Shown: positions 26,673 to 35,746, numbered from the stretch's first letter. The stretch: DNA of 64,000 nt from Kitasatospora purpeofusca (GCF_000718025.1 NZ_JODS01000032.1:51434-115433); one strand, 5' to 3'. Numbers and translations: made by a program. Notes: generated by a model from the letters alone, not told the origin.

Positions 26673-26863
26673 TGGACATGACCGCCGTGCTGATCGCCTT
26701 CCTGATCGTCGTCACCTACCTCCTGGTCCGCTCCGGCGAGCTGCGCCTCTGGCACGTCCTGCTCGTCGGCGTCCTCGGCATCCACCTCGACCGCGTCGGC
26801 TGGGCCGACCCCGTCGTCCGCGCCGTCACCTGGATCGTCCAGGGCCTCACCCACACCGCCTGA
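26669..26863 (+). CDS. Small two-helix membrane protein (Spd-like)
   Basis: A 64-residue protein with two hydrophobic helices (about residues 5-20 and 28-43). The ATG overlaps the translocase stop. Small membrane proteins after the translocase gene are typical spread (Spd) proteins that aid movement of the element within the recipient mycelium. Assignment is by position and hydropathy. Confidence 0.65.
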   Translation: MMDMTAVLIAFLIVVTYLLVRSGELRLWHVLLVGVLGIHLDRVGWADPVVRAVTWIVQGLTHTA

Positions 26864-26868
26864 AAGGC

Positions 26869-27024
26869 GTGATCACCGTGCCAGCCCACCCAACCTTCAC
26901 CGGCGGCCCTGTCCTCGACCGCCGGACCGGCTCCATCCACCACCACGCCACCCCCGGCCGGACCGTCGCAGCACTGGCCCGGCCGGGGCCCGGCGAACCC
27001 TGGCCCTGGAGACACCCGCCATGA
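26869..27024 (+). CDS. Small His/Pro-rich ORF between Spd-like and Rep genes
   Basis: A 51-residue frame from GTG 26869 (AAAGG upstream) whose stop overlaps the rep ATG (ATGA). It is rich in His, Pro, Arg and Trp with no known domain. Coupling to rep is the main support; it may serve to set the translation rate of rep. Confidence 0.45.
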   Translation: MITVPAHPTFTGGPVLDRRTGSIHHHATPGRTVAALARPGPGEPWPWRHPP

Positions 27025-28463
27025 CCCGCAGCAACCCGTACAACGACCCCACCGCACGCCGCGCCTTCCTCGACCGGGAGGCGCGGCTTCGCCAACTGTC
27101 CGACGTCGAAAGGGACTTCGTCCGGCTCGGCGAGCTGCCCGATCTGAACCGCTGGCTGGATCAGGTCCGCGCCACCGGCGGCTGCGCGGAACCGGTCCAC
27201 CTCAGGGGGCACAGCACAACCCTCGACGCCGGGACCGGGGAGGTGCTGCGCCACTACTCGACCGAGGCCGAACCCGGCGGCCGGCTCTCGGTCCGCTGCC
27301 GGAACCGTCGGGCCTCCCGATGCGCCACCTGCTCACGCGAGCACAGCGGCGACACCTTCCACCTGGTCCGCTCCGGCCTCACCGGGGGCAAGGGCGTCCC
27401 CGACACGGTTCGGACGCACCCGCGGCTGTTCGTCACCCTGACCGCCCCTTCCTTCGGTGCGGTCCACCGTGCGGGGGAGTGCCACCGGGCCCGTCGCCGG
27501 TGCTGCGAACACGGCGGTCGGCACGGCTGCGGCCGACTCCACCCGGACGCGGACCCGCTCGTCGGACAGCCGCTCTGCACCGACTGCTACGACTACCCCG
27601 GGCATGTCCTGTGGAACGCCATGGCCCCGGCGCTCTGGAAGGCGTTCCGCGACAACCTCTATCACCACCTCGCCACCCGGGCGGGCGTCGGCCGGACGAA
27701 GGTACGCGCCCTGGTGCGGGTCTCCGCCGCCAAGGTCGCCGAGTACCAGAAGCGCGGTTCCGTCCACTTCCACGCGGTCGTCCGACTCGACGGCCCGGAC
27801 GGTCCCGCTGCTCCGCCTCCTTCCTGGGCGACGGGGCCTCTCCTCCTGGAGACCGTCCGCTCGGCCGCCGCAGCCGTCGCGCTCCCGCCTCCCGACACGG
27901 CGGCGCACAGTGGGGGACGGCTGCGCTTCGGCACCCAGCTCGACGCCCACCCCCTGATGAAAGGGGACGGCGGGCGCCTTACGGACGACGCCGTGGCCGC
28001 CTATGTCGCCAAGTACACGAGCAAGAGCGTGGAAGCCGCGGGAGCGGTCGACCGCCGGATGGAGTCCCTGGCGGAGATCCGGGCCCTGCCCGTCAGCCTG
28101 CACGTTCGGGCACTCATCGCCACCGCCTGGCGCCTCGGCGGCCTGCCCGAACTGCAACACCTCCGCCTCCGTGCCTGGGCCCACATGCTCGGCTACCGGG
28201 GCCACAGCCTCACCAAGACTAGGGCCTTCTCCACTACATACGGGCAGCTCCGGGCCGCACGCGCCGAGCACGCCCGCGGCCTGTACGCCGACCGGGAGAG
28301 TGAGACCGAGACCGTGGTCGAGAGCGTATGGCGGTTCGCGGGAACCGGGCACACCCCGGCCGAAGCACTTATCGCCGCCGGCATCGCCGAAGACCTCGCC
28401 ACAACCCGGGAAGTCGCGCGCGAAGACGCGGAAGGTTCAGGCCGGTCCGGTGGGGCATGGTGA
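27021..28463 (+). CDS. RepSA-like rolling-circle replication initiator
   Basis: A 480-residue HUH endonuclease of the kind encoded by pSAM2-like elements. It has an N-terminal Cys-rich zinc region (CRNRRASRCATCSREH and further Cys/His pairs near 160-195), the HUH motif H249-F-H251 in GSVHFHAVVRLDG, and the tyrosine motif AYVAKYTSK (Tyr328/Tyr332). It should nick the double-strand origin and start replication of the excised circle. ATG 27021 overlaps the previous stop. Its own stop overlaps the next small ORF. Confidence 0.9.
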   Translation: MTRSNPYNDPTARRAFLDREARLRQLSDVERDFVRLGELPDLNRWLDQVRATGGCAEPVHLRGHSTTLDAGTGEVLRHYSTEAEPGGRLSVRCRNRRASRCATCSREHSGDTFHLVRSGLTGGKGVPDTVRTHPRLFVTLTAPSFGAVHRAGECHRARRRCCEHGGRHGCGRLHPDADPLVGQPLCTDCYDYPGHVLWNAMAPALWKAFRDNLYHHLATRAGVGRTKVRALVRVSAAKVAEYQKRGSVHFHAVVRLDGPDGPAAPPPSWATGPLLLETVRSAAAAVALPPPDTAAHSGGRLRFGTQLDAHPLMKGDGGRLTDDAVAAYVAKYTSKSVEAAGAVDRRMESLAEIRALPVSLHVRALIATAWRLGGLPELQHLRLRAWAHMLGYRGHSLTKTRAFSTTYGQLRAARAEHARGLYADRESETETVVESVWRFAGTGHTPAEALIAAGIAEDLATTREVAREDAEGSGRSGGAW

Positions 28464-28603
28464 CCGGCCCGGCACCTGTACCCCGAGGCTCCGTCGAGCG
28501 GGCCGGGACTCCGGGGCAGACGAAGGTGCCGGTCATCAGGAGCGAGATCGTCATCGTCGACGACGACGGCAATGAGGAGCCCTACGACCCCGCCAAGCAC
28601 TGA
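28457..28603 (+). CDS. 48-residue ORF after rep, candidate recombination directionality factor
   Basis: ATG 28457 lies inside the rep 3' end; GTG 28460 is an alternative. The product has a basic N-terminus and an acidic end (IVIVDDDGNEEPYDPAKH). In tyrosine-integrase elements an HTH excisionase occupies this spot. None is present here; serine integrases use unrelated small directionality proteins, so this is the best-placed candidate. That role is inference only. A terminator follows. Confidence 0.5.
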   Translation: MVTGPAPVPRGSVERAGTPGQTKVPVIRSEIVIVDDDGNEEPYDPAKH

Positions 28604-28610
28604 CGACACC

Positions 28611-28637
28611 AGCCCCCGGCCTCGACTACCGGGGGCT
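28611..28637. terminator. Terminator between rep operon and integrase
   Basis: A perfect 9-bp stem AGCCCCCGG/CCGGGGGCT (28611-28619 with 28629-28637), 9-base loop. It separates two convergent transcripts. Confidence 0.75.
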
Positions 28638-28659
28638 GCCGCATGACCGGCCGCTCATG

Positions 28660-30273
28660 TCAGAGCTTGCTCGCGAAGTGGTCCTCCTTGACGATCAGCC
28701 GGTCCCGGTAGTCCTTGGGGATCATGAGGCGAAGCTTGATGGCGGGAGCCCGCTGGCCCTTGACCTTGGTCCGGGTGACCTCGCACCGGACGCCCACCCT
28801 CAGGAGGTCTGCGGCCATGGCCTCGGTTCCGCCTTCCTCCCACTGCTGCCGGAACGTCTTCCCGTTGGCCACGTTCACCCACCGGTCCTCGGTGCTCTCG
28901 GGGTCGATCTCTCCGAGTTCGGTGATCAGCCTGTCCAGCGTCTCCTCCGCCTGCTCGCGCGTGAACCGGGTCTTGGAGTACCGGCCGCCGGGCTCCAGCT
29001 CCTTCATGTAGTAGGCGATGGAGTTCTCGAGCTGTGCGACATGGGCGCGCGCCTCTGCACCCCGTGCGTACTCGCGCACCTGTACGGGCTCCTCGCCGAG
29101 GACCGACAGCACGTCGTGGACGAGCTTGGCGTTGATCACGTCGGGGTTGGTAGCACCCAAGCCCCCGCCCTTGCATCCCTGGCACCGCAGGTACTCGTAC
29201 AGCCAGTCCTTGACGCGGTTTCGCTGCTGGATCATGTTCGTCTTGCAGTCGACGCAGATGAAGACCCCGAGGAACGTCGTGGCGCCGCCGGGTCGGCGCT
29301 GGGGTTGGCTCTTCCTGCGCTTGTCGAGATCCGCCTGGAGCTCGTTGAACTCCTCCTCGACGAAGACGGCCTCCGCGACCCGGATGGGCTTCCCGGCCTT
29401 GTCCAGGACGAGCTTGGACCGGCGGGCGCCGCCCTTCTTCTCCTCCTCGACCCGGTAGCCCATCAGGGCGGGGTTACGGAGCTGGCGCAGCAGGGTCGTC
29501 GCCGTGAGGCCGTCGCTGACGAGGCCCGCTCGCTTCAACAGCTTGACCATGCGGGTGGCGGAGACGCCTCGACGGGCCATGCGTCGGCACCAGTGCAGAG
29601 CCTTGTGCGCGTCGGTGTCGATGACAAGGACGACGCCGCCGTTCTCGTCCTCGGCGGTGGTGTACCCGAAGGGCGGCTTCCCGACCAGCCAGGCGGACTG
29701 GGTCTTCGTGTAGTCCCAGAGGCTCGCGACGCGGGTGCTGGTGTTGGTGGCCTCGATCTCCGCGATGCCGCCGATCAAGGTCACCAGGATCTTGCCGACG
29801 ACCGTGGTCAGATCGATGGAGTCGTGCTTGGAGACCAGGTTCTTCCCGTACTTCAGAGCCCATTCGATCATGGTGTTCAGGTCGGACAGCCGCCGGATGA
29901 AGCGGTCGAGCTTCCAGAACAGGAGCACGTCGAACTCCGGCGCCCTGTTGTTCAGCCACTCGCCCAGCTCCTTCCGCCTCCACGGCGGCACCTTGGTGGC
30001 GGAGACGTTGAGGTCGCTGGCGACGCCGACCACGCGGCACCCCCGGTTCAGCGCCTCGCGGCGGAGTTCGAGCTCCTGACGGACGGGGGAAGTGGTGTCT
30101 TCCGTCAGTACGGACAGCCGGACGGAGAGCAGCGCCCGGGGCGCCTCCGTCGGGAGCGCGGCCTCGGCTCGCTTCAGCTCCTCCAGCAGCACCAGATCCG
30201 CGGTGCTCCATTCGGCCTCGACCGTGTACGCCTTCTGCTGTGCGGCACGTGCCGTACGGGTGCGCTTCGCCAT
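28660..30273 (-). CDS. int: Large serine recombinase (element integrase)
   Basis: A 537-residue integrase. The resolvase domain carries the RLS motif with likely nucleophile Ser54 followed by TEDTTSPVRQ, and the FWKLDRFIRR arginine cluster. A recombinase domain follows, then a zinc ribbon (CVDC ... CQGC) and a C-terminal coiled coil. Ser54 is about 40 residues further from the N-terminus than usual, so there is an N-terminal extension. ATG 30273 is supported by GGGAGG nine bases upstream. The gene start lies only 46 bases from the right attachment core, the usual layout for integrase and attP. Confidence 0.95.
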   Translation of the reverse strand: MAKRTRTARAAQQKAYTVEAEWSTADLVLLEELKRAEAALPTEAPRALLSVRLSVLTEDTTSPVRQELELRREALNRGCRVVGVASDLNVSATKVPPWRRKELGEWLNNRAPEFDVLLFWKLDRFIRRLSDLNTMIEWALKYGKNLVSKHDSIDLTTVVGKILVTLIGGIAEIEATNTSTRVASLWDYTKTQSAWLVGKPPFGYTTAEDENGGVVLVIDTDAHKALHWCRRMARRGVSATRMVKLLKRAGLVSDGLTATTLLRQLRNPALMGYRVEEEKKGGARRSKLVLDKAGKPIRVAEAVFVEEEFNELQADLDKRRKSQPQRRPGGATTFLGVFICVDCKTNMIQQRNRVKDWLYEYLRCQGCKGGGLGATNPDVINAKLVHDVLSVLGEEPVQVREYARGAEARAHVAQLENSIAYYMKELEPGGRYSKTRFTREQAEETLDRLITELGEIDPESTEDRWVNVANGKTFRQQWEEGGTEAMAADLLRVGVRCEVTRTKVKGQRAPAIKLRLMIPKDYRDRLIVKEDHFASKL

Positions 30274-30318
30274 GTCGGTGACCCTCCCAGCGACAGTTTT
30301 GGGTGCAGCTCCATGTAG

Positions 30319-30393
30319 CCCCAGATGGACACGAGCATCCAGATCGGTCCGACCGGGAAGACGATGCTCCCGCTCACCGTGGTGAACAAGTAG
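30319..30393 (+). pseudogene. Right attachment site (attR) and stranded native 3' end of the radical SAM gene
   Basis: The first 15 bases repeat the left core. The following codons encode QMDTSIQIGPTGKTMLPLTVVNK and a TAG, aligning residue by residue with the current C-terminus of the radical SAM protein. There is no start codon, so it is a displaced gene end. It lies directly upstream of the DUF2344 gene, its normal neighbour. Confidence 0.85.
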
Positions 30394-30617
30394 CCGCAGA
30401 GGCACCGGAGCGCCCCCGTCGGATCCTTCCGGCGGGGGCGTTCGCGGGTCGGGGCGGGCGGGGGCGGAGCGAGGGGTGGGCGGGGGCGCGTACCCTTTGA
30501 GGTGTAAGAGTCCGGACAGTGGCGGGAAATCGCCGCCGCCGCGGACGGGGACCACTGACGAAGGACTGAGCGACCCTGGCACGCCGTACGCCCGACGGTC
30601 CGCCGCCCGCGCCGACG

Positions 30618-31418
30618 GTGCAGCGGATTCGTCTCCGCTACACCAAGCGCGGCCGGCTCCGCTTCACCAGCCACCGCGACTTCCAGCGCGCCTTCGAGCG
30701 CGCCCTGCGCCGCTCGGTGGTGCCGATGGCCTACTCGGCCGGCTTCACCCCGCACCCCAAGGTGTCCTACGCCAATGCCGCGCCGACCGGTGTGGCCAGT
30801 GAGGCGGAGTACCTGGAGATCGGCCTCGCGGCCCACCGGGACCCGGAGGAGCTGCGCGTCCAACTGGACGAGTCGCTGCCCGCGGGCCTGGACGTGATCG
30901 ACGCGGTCGAGGTGCGGACGCCCAACTTCGTGGAGCGCCTGGAGGCCTCCGAGTGGCAGGTGCGGCTCGACGGTGTCGACCCGCAGGAGGCGGCCCGCGC
31001 GGTCGCCCTGTTCCTCGCCGCGGAGCGGGTCGAGGTCGAACGCCTCACCAAGAACGGTCTGCGGGTCTTCGACGCGCGCGGGGCGGTGGCGGCTCTTGAG
31101 CTCCTCCCGCCGCAGGTCGACGGCGGTGCGGACACGGAGGGCGAAGAGACCCGCGATGTTCGGACCGGGCGTCCCTGTGCGATACTGCGCCTGGTAGTAC
31201 GACACGCCACACCCGCCGTACGACCCGACGACGTGTTGTCCGGTCTCCGTGCGACGGCCGACCTGGCGCCGCCGGTCCCCGCAGAGGTGACCAGGCTGGC
31301 GCAGGGGCCGCTCGACGAGGGGACCGGCACGGTGACCGACCCGTTGGCGCTCGACCGCGCCGCGGCCCAGGCCGGCCCTCTGGCGGCCGGCGAGCCGCGC
31401 GCAACCGCGTCCGCCTAG
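30618..31418 (+). CDS. DUF2344 / TIGR03936-family protein, partner of the radical SAM protein
   Basis: A 266-residue cytosolic protein. The N-terminus (RIRLRYTKRGRLRFTSHRDFQRAFERAL, with GFTPHPKVSYANAAPTG) is diagnostic of the TIGR03936 family, found next to or fused to TIGR03960 radical SAM proteins. The reaction is not known to me. GTG 30618 is taken as the start, but the in-frame sequence back to 30570 also looks coding and includes a CTG at 30576, so the true N-terminus may be longer. The integrated element now separates it from its partner by 13 kb, so it needs its own promoter in the 30394-30617 gap. Confidence 0.88.
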   Translation: MQRIRLRYTKRGRLRFTSHRDFQRAFERALRRSVVPMAYSAGFTPHPKVSYANAAPTGVASEAEYLEIGLAAHRDPEELRVQLDESLPAGLDVIDAVEVRTPNFVERLEASEWQVRLDGVDPQEAARAVALFLAAERVEVERLTKNGLRVFDARGAVAALELLPPQVDGGADTEGEETRDVRTGRPCAILRLVVRHATPAVRPDDVLSGLRATADLAPPVPAEVTRLAQGPLDEGTGTVTDPLALDRAAAQAGPLAAGEPRATASA

Positions 31419-31814
31419 CGGGCGGAGGCCGGGTCCAGTTCCCCACTGGGCCCGCTGGTCCTCCAGGCCCCCGCTGCTCCCCAGGGGAGCGAGCGTCGTC
31501 GAAGCACAGGCCGGCCTCTTGCGGCCCGCCGACCCCGATGGTCGGTGGGCCCGAGGACCCCGTCCGGGAGCCACCCGGGGTTGGGGGACGGCGCAGCTTG
31601 GGAAAACCTCAGAAGACTGGTCAGACCAGAAGACTTTCGACACCCCGCCGAGGGCGGGGCGCCGAGCGAGACTACGAGCCCCTGTGCGGCCTCGCGTCCG
31701 CGCGGCGGCACCGTGAGAGGGTCCGGCCCGAGCATCGTCGTGATGCCGGCCGGCCACCGGTGTCGTGCCGTGCCCGGATGCGGAGCCCGGGGGCCTGACG
31801 GGAGATCCACCCGC
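31419..31814. promoter_or_regulatory. Long upstream region/leader of the RNase E gene
   Basis: About 395 bases with no supported gene. It contains a palindrome CTGGTC-A-GACCAG (31617-31629) flanked by two AGAAGACT repeats (31611 and 31629). RNase E genes in other bacteria have long autoregulatory leaders, which is a possible explanation. The open frame running in from 31545 is unlikely to be translated. Confidence 0.4.
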
Positions 31815-34800
31815 ATGCTCGATAACACCGATCCGCAGCAGCCTGCGACGGAACCGAACGACACCGCCGCGACCGGCGGCGACAGCGCGTCCGCCGCGCC
31901 GCCGCGCCGGCGCCGCCGCGCCGTGTCCCGCCCCGCGGGAGCGCCGCAGGGCGCCGCCACCGAGGCCGCCGAGACGGTCGTCCCGGCCGAGGCCGAGGCC
32001 ACCCGTACGGTCGAGGCGCCGGTCGCCGAGACCGCCGCCGCCGAGCCGGCGGCGGAGAAGCCGGTCCGGGCCCGCCGCACCCGCAAGCGGGCCGAGGCGC
32101 CCGCCGGAGCGCCCGAGGCCTCCGCGATCGTGGTCACCGCGCCGGAGGCCGAGCAGGCCCCGGTCGCCGCCGCGAAGGCGAAGGCCCCCAAGGCCGAGAA
32201 GGCGGAGAAGGCCGCCGACAAGGCGGAGAAGGCCGAGAAGACGGAGACGGAGCCGGCGGAGAAGCCCGTGCGGGCCCGTCGGACCCGCAAGAAGGCCGAG
32301 CCCGAGGCCGCCCCCGTGGTCGAGGCGCCCGCCGCCGCCGCTGAGCCGGAGGCCGTCGAGGCCCCCGCCGCCGCGGAGGAGCCCGCCGCCCCGGCGCGCC
32401 GTCCCCGCCGCCGCCGGGTGGTCGAGGCCGCCCCCGTGGTGGTCGAGGAGCCGGTGGCCGAGGAGGCCGAGCCCGAGGTCGAGGAGCCGGTGGCCGAGGA
32501 GGCCCCGGTCGAGGAGCCGGTCGCCCCGGCGCCGGTCGTCGAGTCCGCCGAGCCGCCGCAGCGGGTCCGCCGCCGCGCGGTCCGCCCGTCCACCGCGATC
32601 TTCCAGGCCCCGGTGTTCCAGGAGCCCGCCCCCTTCGTCGCCCCGACCGCTCCGGCGGCCCAGGCGGCTCCGGCGACCCCGGCCGCCAAGTCCGCCCCCG
32701 CTCCCGCCGCCGCGCAGCCGGCCGCCGTCGAGGCGGAGTCCGCCCCGGCCGCGACGCAGCGCGAGGAGGAGGAGTTCGAGTACAGCGGTGTCGGCCGCCG
32801 TCGCCGCGTCCGCACCTCGGTGCGGGTGCAGACCCCGGCCCGGGGTCGTCGTGGCGCCGCCGTGGAGCGGGTCGAGGCCCCCGCCGCGAAGGCCCCCGCC
32901 GCCAAGGCCCCGGCCGCCGTCAAGGCCCCCGCCGTGGTCGAGGCGCCCGCCGCCGTGGAGACCCCGGCCGTCGCCGCCCCCGCCACCGGCCCCGAGGCCG
33001 AGGACGAGTGGGAGGACGGTCGCCCGTCGCGCCGCCGCCGCCGGGGTGGCCGTCGCCGCCGTCGCGGTGAGGCCGACGAGGAGGCCGAGGCCCCCGAGAC
33101 CGAGCAGCCCGCCGTCGAGGAGCCGGCCGTCGCGGCCGCCGACGAGGACGACGAGGACGACGACGACCTGGCCGCCGGCCTGTCCTCCTCGCGCCGTCGC
33201 CGTCGCCGTCGCCGCCGCAGCGGTGAGGCCGGCGCCGTGGAGGTCGCCGAGACCACCGAGGACGGCGTCCGCACGGTGGTGAAGGTGCGCGAGCCGCGCC
33301 GCCGCTCCACCGAGCCGTCGTTCGACCCGGACGAGGTGCAGTCCATCAAGGGCTCCACCCGTCTGGAGGCCAAGAAGCAGCGCCGCCGCGAGGGCCGCGA
33401 GCTGGGCCGCCGCCGGGTGCCGATCATCACCGAGGCCGAGTTCCTGGCCCGCCGCGAGTCGGTCGAGCGCGTCATGGTGGTGCGCCAGAACGGCCAGCGC
33501 ACCCAGATCGGCGTCCTCGAGGACGGTGTGCTCGTCGAGCACTACGTCAACAAGGAGCAGGCCACCTCGTACGTCGGCAACGTCTACCTGGGCAAGGTCC
33601 AGAACGTGCTGCCGTCGATGGAGGCCGCGTTCGTCGACATCGGCAAGGGCCGCAACGCGGTCCTGTACGCCGGTGAGGTCAACTTCGGCGCGCTGGGCGG
33701 CCACGGCGGCCCGCGCCGGATCGAGTCGGTGCTGAAGTCCGGCCAGTCCGTGCTGGTCCAGGTCTCCAAGGACCCGATCGGCCACAAGGGCGCCCGCCTG
33801 ACCAGCCAGATCTCGCTGCCCGGCCGCTACCTGGTCTACGTGCCCGAGGGCTCGATGACCGGTATCTCCCGCAAGCTGCCGGAGAACGAGCGCGCCCGTC
33901 TGAAGCAGATCCTCAAGAAGATCGTCCCGGACGACGCGGGCGTCATCGTGCGCACCGCCGCCGAGGGCGCCTCCGAGGACGAGCTGACCCGCGACGTCCA
34001 GCGCCTCCAGCAGCAGTGGGAGGACATCCGGAAGAAGGCCGCCTCCGGCAACGCCCCGGCGCTGCTTTACGGCGAGCCGGACATGACCGTCCGGGTCGTC
34101 CGCGACATCTTCAACGAGGACTTCACCAAGGTCATCGTCTCCGGCAACGAGGCGTGGAGCACCATCCACGACTACGTCTCCAACGTGGCCCCGGACCTCG
34201 CCGGGCGGCTCCAGCGGTGGACCTCCGAGGTGGACGTGTTCGCCACCTACCGGATCGACGAGCAGCTGATGAAGGCGCTGGACCGCAAGGTCTGGCTGCC
34301 CAGCGGCGGCTCGCTGGTGATCGACCGCACCGAGGCGATGATCGTCGTCGACGTCAACACCGGGAAGTTCGTCGGCCAGGGCGGCAACCTGGAGGAGACG
34401 GTCACCCGGAACAACATCGAGGCGGCCGAGGAGATCGTGCGCCAGCTGCGGCTGCGCGACCTCGGCGGCATCATCGTGATCGACTTCATCGACATGGTCC
34501 TGGAGTCCAACCGCGACCTGGTGCTGCGCCGTCTGCTGGAGTGCCTGGGCCGGGACCGGACCAAGCACCAGGTGGCGGAGGTCACCTCGCTGGGCCTGGT
34601 CCAGATGACCCGCAAGCGGGTCGGCCAGGGCCTGCTGGAGTCCTTCTCCGAGCCCTGCGTGCACTGCAACGGCCGCGGTGTGATCGTCCACATGGAGCAG
34701 CCGAGCTCCCACTCCCACGCCCACACCGGTGGCGGCGCTGCCGCCGTCGAGGCGGGTGCGGGCGGCGGCAAGCGCCGTCGCCGGGGCAAGGGCGGCGCCG

Positions 34801-35510
34801 GGAACGAGGAGTCGCAGGTCGTCGAGGCGGTCGAGACCGCTTCGGTCGACGAGGTCGACGAGGCCGAGGACTTCGAGATCGTCGAGTCCGCGCCGGTCCG
34901 CGAGGAGATCGAGGGCCAGCTGGCGATCGAGGTGCCGGGCGAGGCCGAGGTCGTGGCCGAGCCGGTCGCCGCGGCGCCGGTCGTGGTCGAGGCCCCGGTG
35001 GAGGCTCCGGCCGCTGCCCCCGCCGGACGGCCCCGCCGTCGGGCGGTCCGCAAGGCGACGGCTCCGGCCGGTGCGCCGGGCGGGGCGGAGATCGTGGTGC
35101 TGCAGGCCAAGGCCGAGGCGGCCCTGGAGTCGGCCCTGGCGGCCGTCTCCCCGGCGGCCCAGGACCCGGCGGCGCAGACCCCGGTCGAGGAGCCGCAGGC
35201 CGCGCCGGCCGCGGTCGAGGAGGCCCCGGCCGAGGTTGTGGCCGAGCCGGCCGCCGCCGAGGTCCCGGAGGCCGCCGAGGCCCCCGCGGCCGAGGCCGCT
35301 CCGGACGCGACCGAGGAGCCCGCCGAGGAGGCGCCGGCCCCGAAGAAGCGGGCGGCCCGCAAGACCGCCGCCAAGAAGACCACCGCCGTCGCCGCCAAGA
35401 AGACGACGACGGCGGCGAAGAAGACCACCGCCCGCAAGACCGCCACCAAGCGGACGAGCGCGGCGGCCAAGAAGGCGGCGGCCGCCGAGGGTGATACGGC
35501 GGCCGAGTAG
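31815..35510 (+). CDS. rne: RNase E/G family endoribonuclease
   Basis: A 1231-residue single-strand-specific endoribonuclease for mRNA turnover and rRNA/tRNA maturation. Residues 1-480 are disordered Ala/Glu/Pro/Arg-rich repeats, including acidic blocks and Arg clusters. The S1 domain begins near 560 (YVGNVYLGKVQNVLPSMEAAF). Catalytic metal ligands are Asp846 (VDVNTGKF) and Asp890 (VIDFIDM). The zinc-link motif is CVHCNGRG. The C-terminal 260 residues are again disordered and end in a Lys/Ala/Thr tail like histone H1. Catalytic core in the middle with tails on both sides is the known streptomycete layout. ATG 31815 follows GGGAGA. Confidence 0.94.
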   Translation: MLDNTDPQQPATEPNDTAATGGDSASAAPPRRRRRAVSRPAGAPQGAATEAAETVVPAEAEATRTVEAPVAETAAAEPAAEKPVRARRTRKRAEAPAGAPEASAIVVTAPEAEQAPVAAAKAKAPKAEKAEKAADKAEKAEKTETEPAEKPVRARRTRKKAEPEAAPVVEAPAAAAEPEAVEAPAAAEEPAAPARRPRRRRVVEAAPVVVEEPVAEEAEPEVEEPVAEEAPVEEPVAPAPVVESAEPPQRVRRRAVRPSTAIFQAPVFQEPAPFVAPTAPAAQAAPATPAAKSAPAPAAAQPAAVEAESAPAATQREEEEFEYSGVGRRRRVRTSVRVQTPARGRRGAAVERVEAPAAKAPAAKAPAAVKAPAVVEAPAAVETPAVAAPATGPEAEDEWEDGRPSRRRRRGGRRRRRGEADEEAEAPETEQPAVEEPAVAAADEDDEDDDDLAAGLSSSRRRRRRRRRSGEAGAVEVAETTEDGVRTVVKVREPRRRSTEPSFDPDEVQSIKGSTRLEAKKQRRREGRELGRRRVPIITEAEFLARRESVERVMVVRQNGQRTQIGVLEDGVLVEHYVNKEQATSYVGNVYLGKVQNVLPSMEAAFVDIGKGRNAVLYAGEVNFGALGGHGGPRRIESVLKSGQSVLVQVSKDPIGHKGARLTSQISLPGRYLVYVPEGSMTGISRKLPENERARLKQILKKIVPDDAGVIVRTAAEGASEDELTRDVQRLQQQWEDIRKKAASGNAPALLYGEPDMTVRVVRDIFNEDFTKVIVSGNEAWSTIHDYVSNVAPDLAGRLQRWTSEVDVFATYRIDEQLMKALDRKVWLPSGGSLVIDRTEAMIVVDVNTGKFVGQGGNLEETVTRNNIEAAEEIVRQLRLRDLGGIIVIDFIDMVLESNRDLVLRRLLECLGRDRTKHQVAEVTSLGLVQMTRKRVGQGLLESFSEPCVHCNGRGVIVHMEQPSSHSHAHTGGGAAAVEAGAGGGKRRRRGKGGAGNEESQVVEAVETASVDEVDEAEDFEIVESAPVREEIEGQLAIEVPGEAEVVAEPVAAAPVVVEAPVEAPAAAPAGRPRRRAVRKATAPAGAPGGAEIVVLQAKAEAALESALAAVSPAAQDPAAQTPVEEPQAAPAAVEEAPAEVVAEPAAAEVPEAAEAPAAEAAPDATEEPAEEAPAPKKRAARKTAAKKTTAVAAKKTTTAAKKTTARKTATKRTSAAAKKAAAAEGDTAAE

Positions 35511-35515
35511 GGCCC

Positions 35516-35547
35516 GGTCCCGGGCGGAGAACCCTCCGCCCGGGACC
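35516..35547 (+). terminator. Terminator after rne
   Basis: A perfect 14-bp stem GGTCCCGGGCGGAG/CTCCGCCCGGGACC (35516-35529 with 35534-35547), loop AACC, six bases after the stop. Confidence 0.85.
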
Positions 35548-35560
35548 CGTACGGGCCGGT

Positions 35561-35589
35561 TTGCCCCAGCGGCGACCGGCCCGTATTCT
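35561..35589 (+). promoter_or_regulatory. Promoter of rplU-rpmA
   Basis: TTGCCC (35561-35566) and TATTCT (35584-35589) with 17-base spacing. Transcription would start near 35596, giving a leader of about 150 bases with G/C-rich stems (around 35655-35695). The leader may serve ribosomal-protein feedback, which is inference. Confidence 0.6.
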
Positions 35590-35746
35590 TGACCACTGGC
35601 GTGTCTACGCCTTGCTCCCGAGCACATCACCTCCCGGTTCTCGCAAGAGGACGACTCCCCGTGAGGGGGGACGGGGGAGGCCCCTGTGTCCGTACCCAGG
35701 TGGCTGGCATCGAGAGTTCCGACCGAGTTGGGAAAGTAGGTACCGC

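Noticed and set aside
31545..31814. N-terminal extension of RNase E from 31545
   Set aside because: The 90 extra codons show no conserved sequence, and ATG 31815 has the ribosome-binding site.
32000..33300. Tandem DNA repeats as a mobile or satellite element
   Set aside because: They are codon-level Ala/Glu/Pro/Arg low complexity inside the rne N-terminal disordered region.
30174..35630. An 1818-codon open frame antisense to rne
   Set aside because: It is a GC-shadow frame with Gly/Arg/Leu low complexity and spans three real genes on the other strand.
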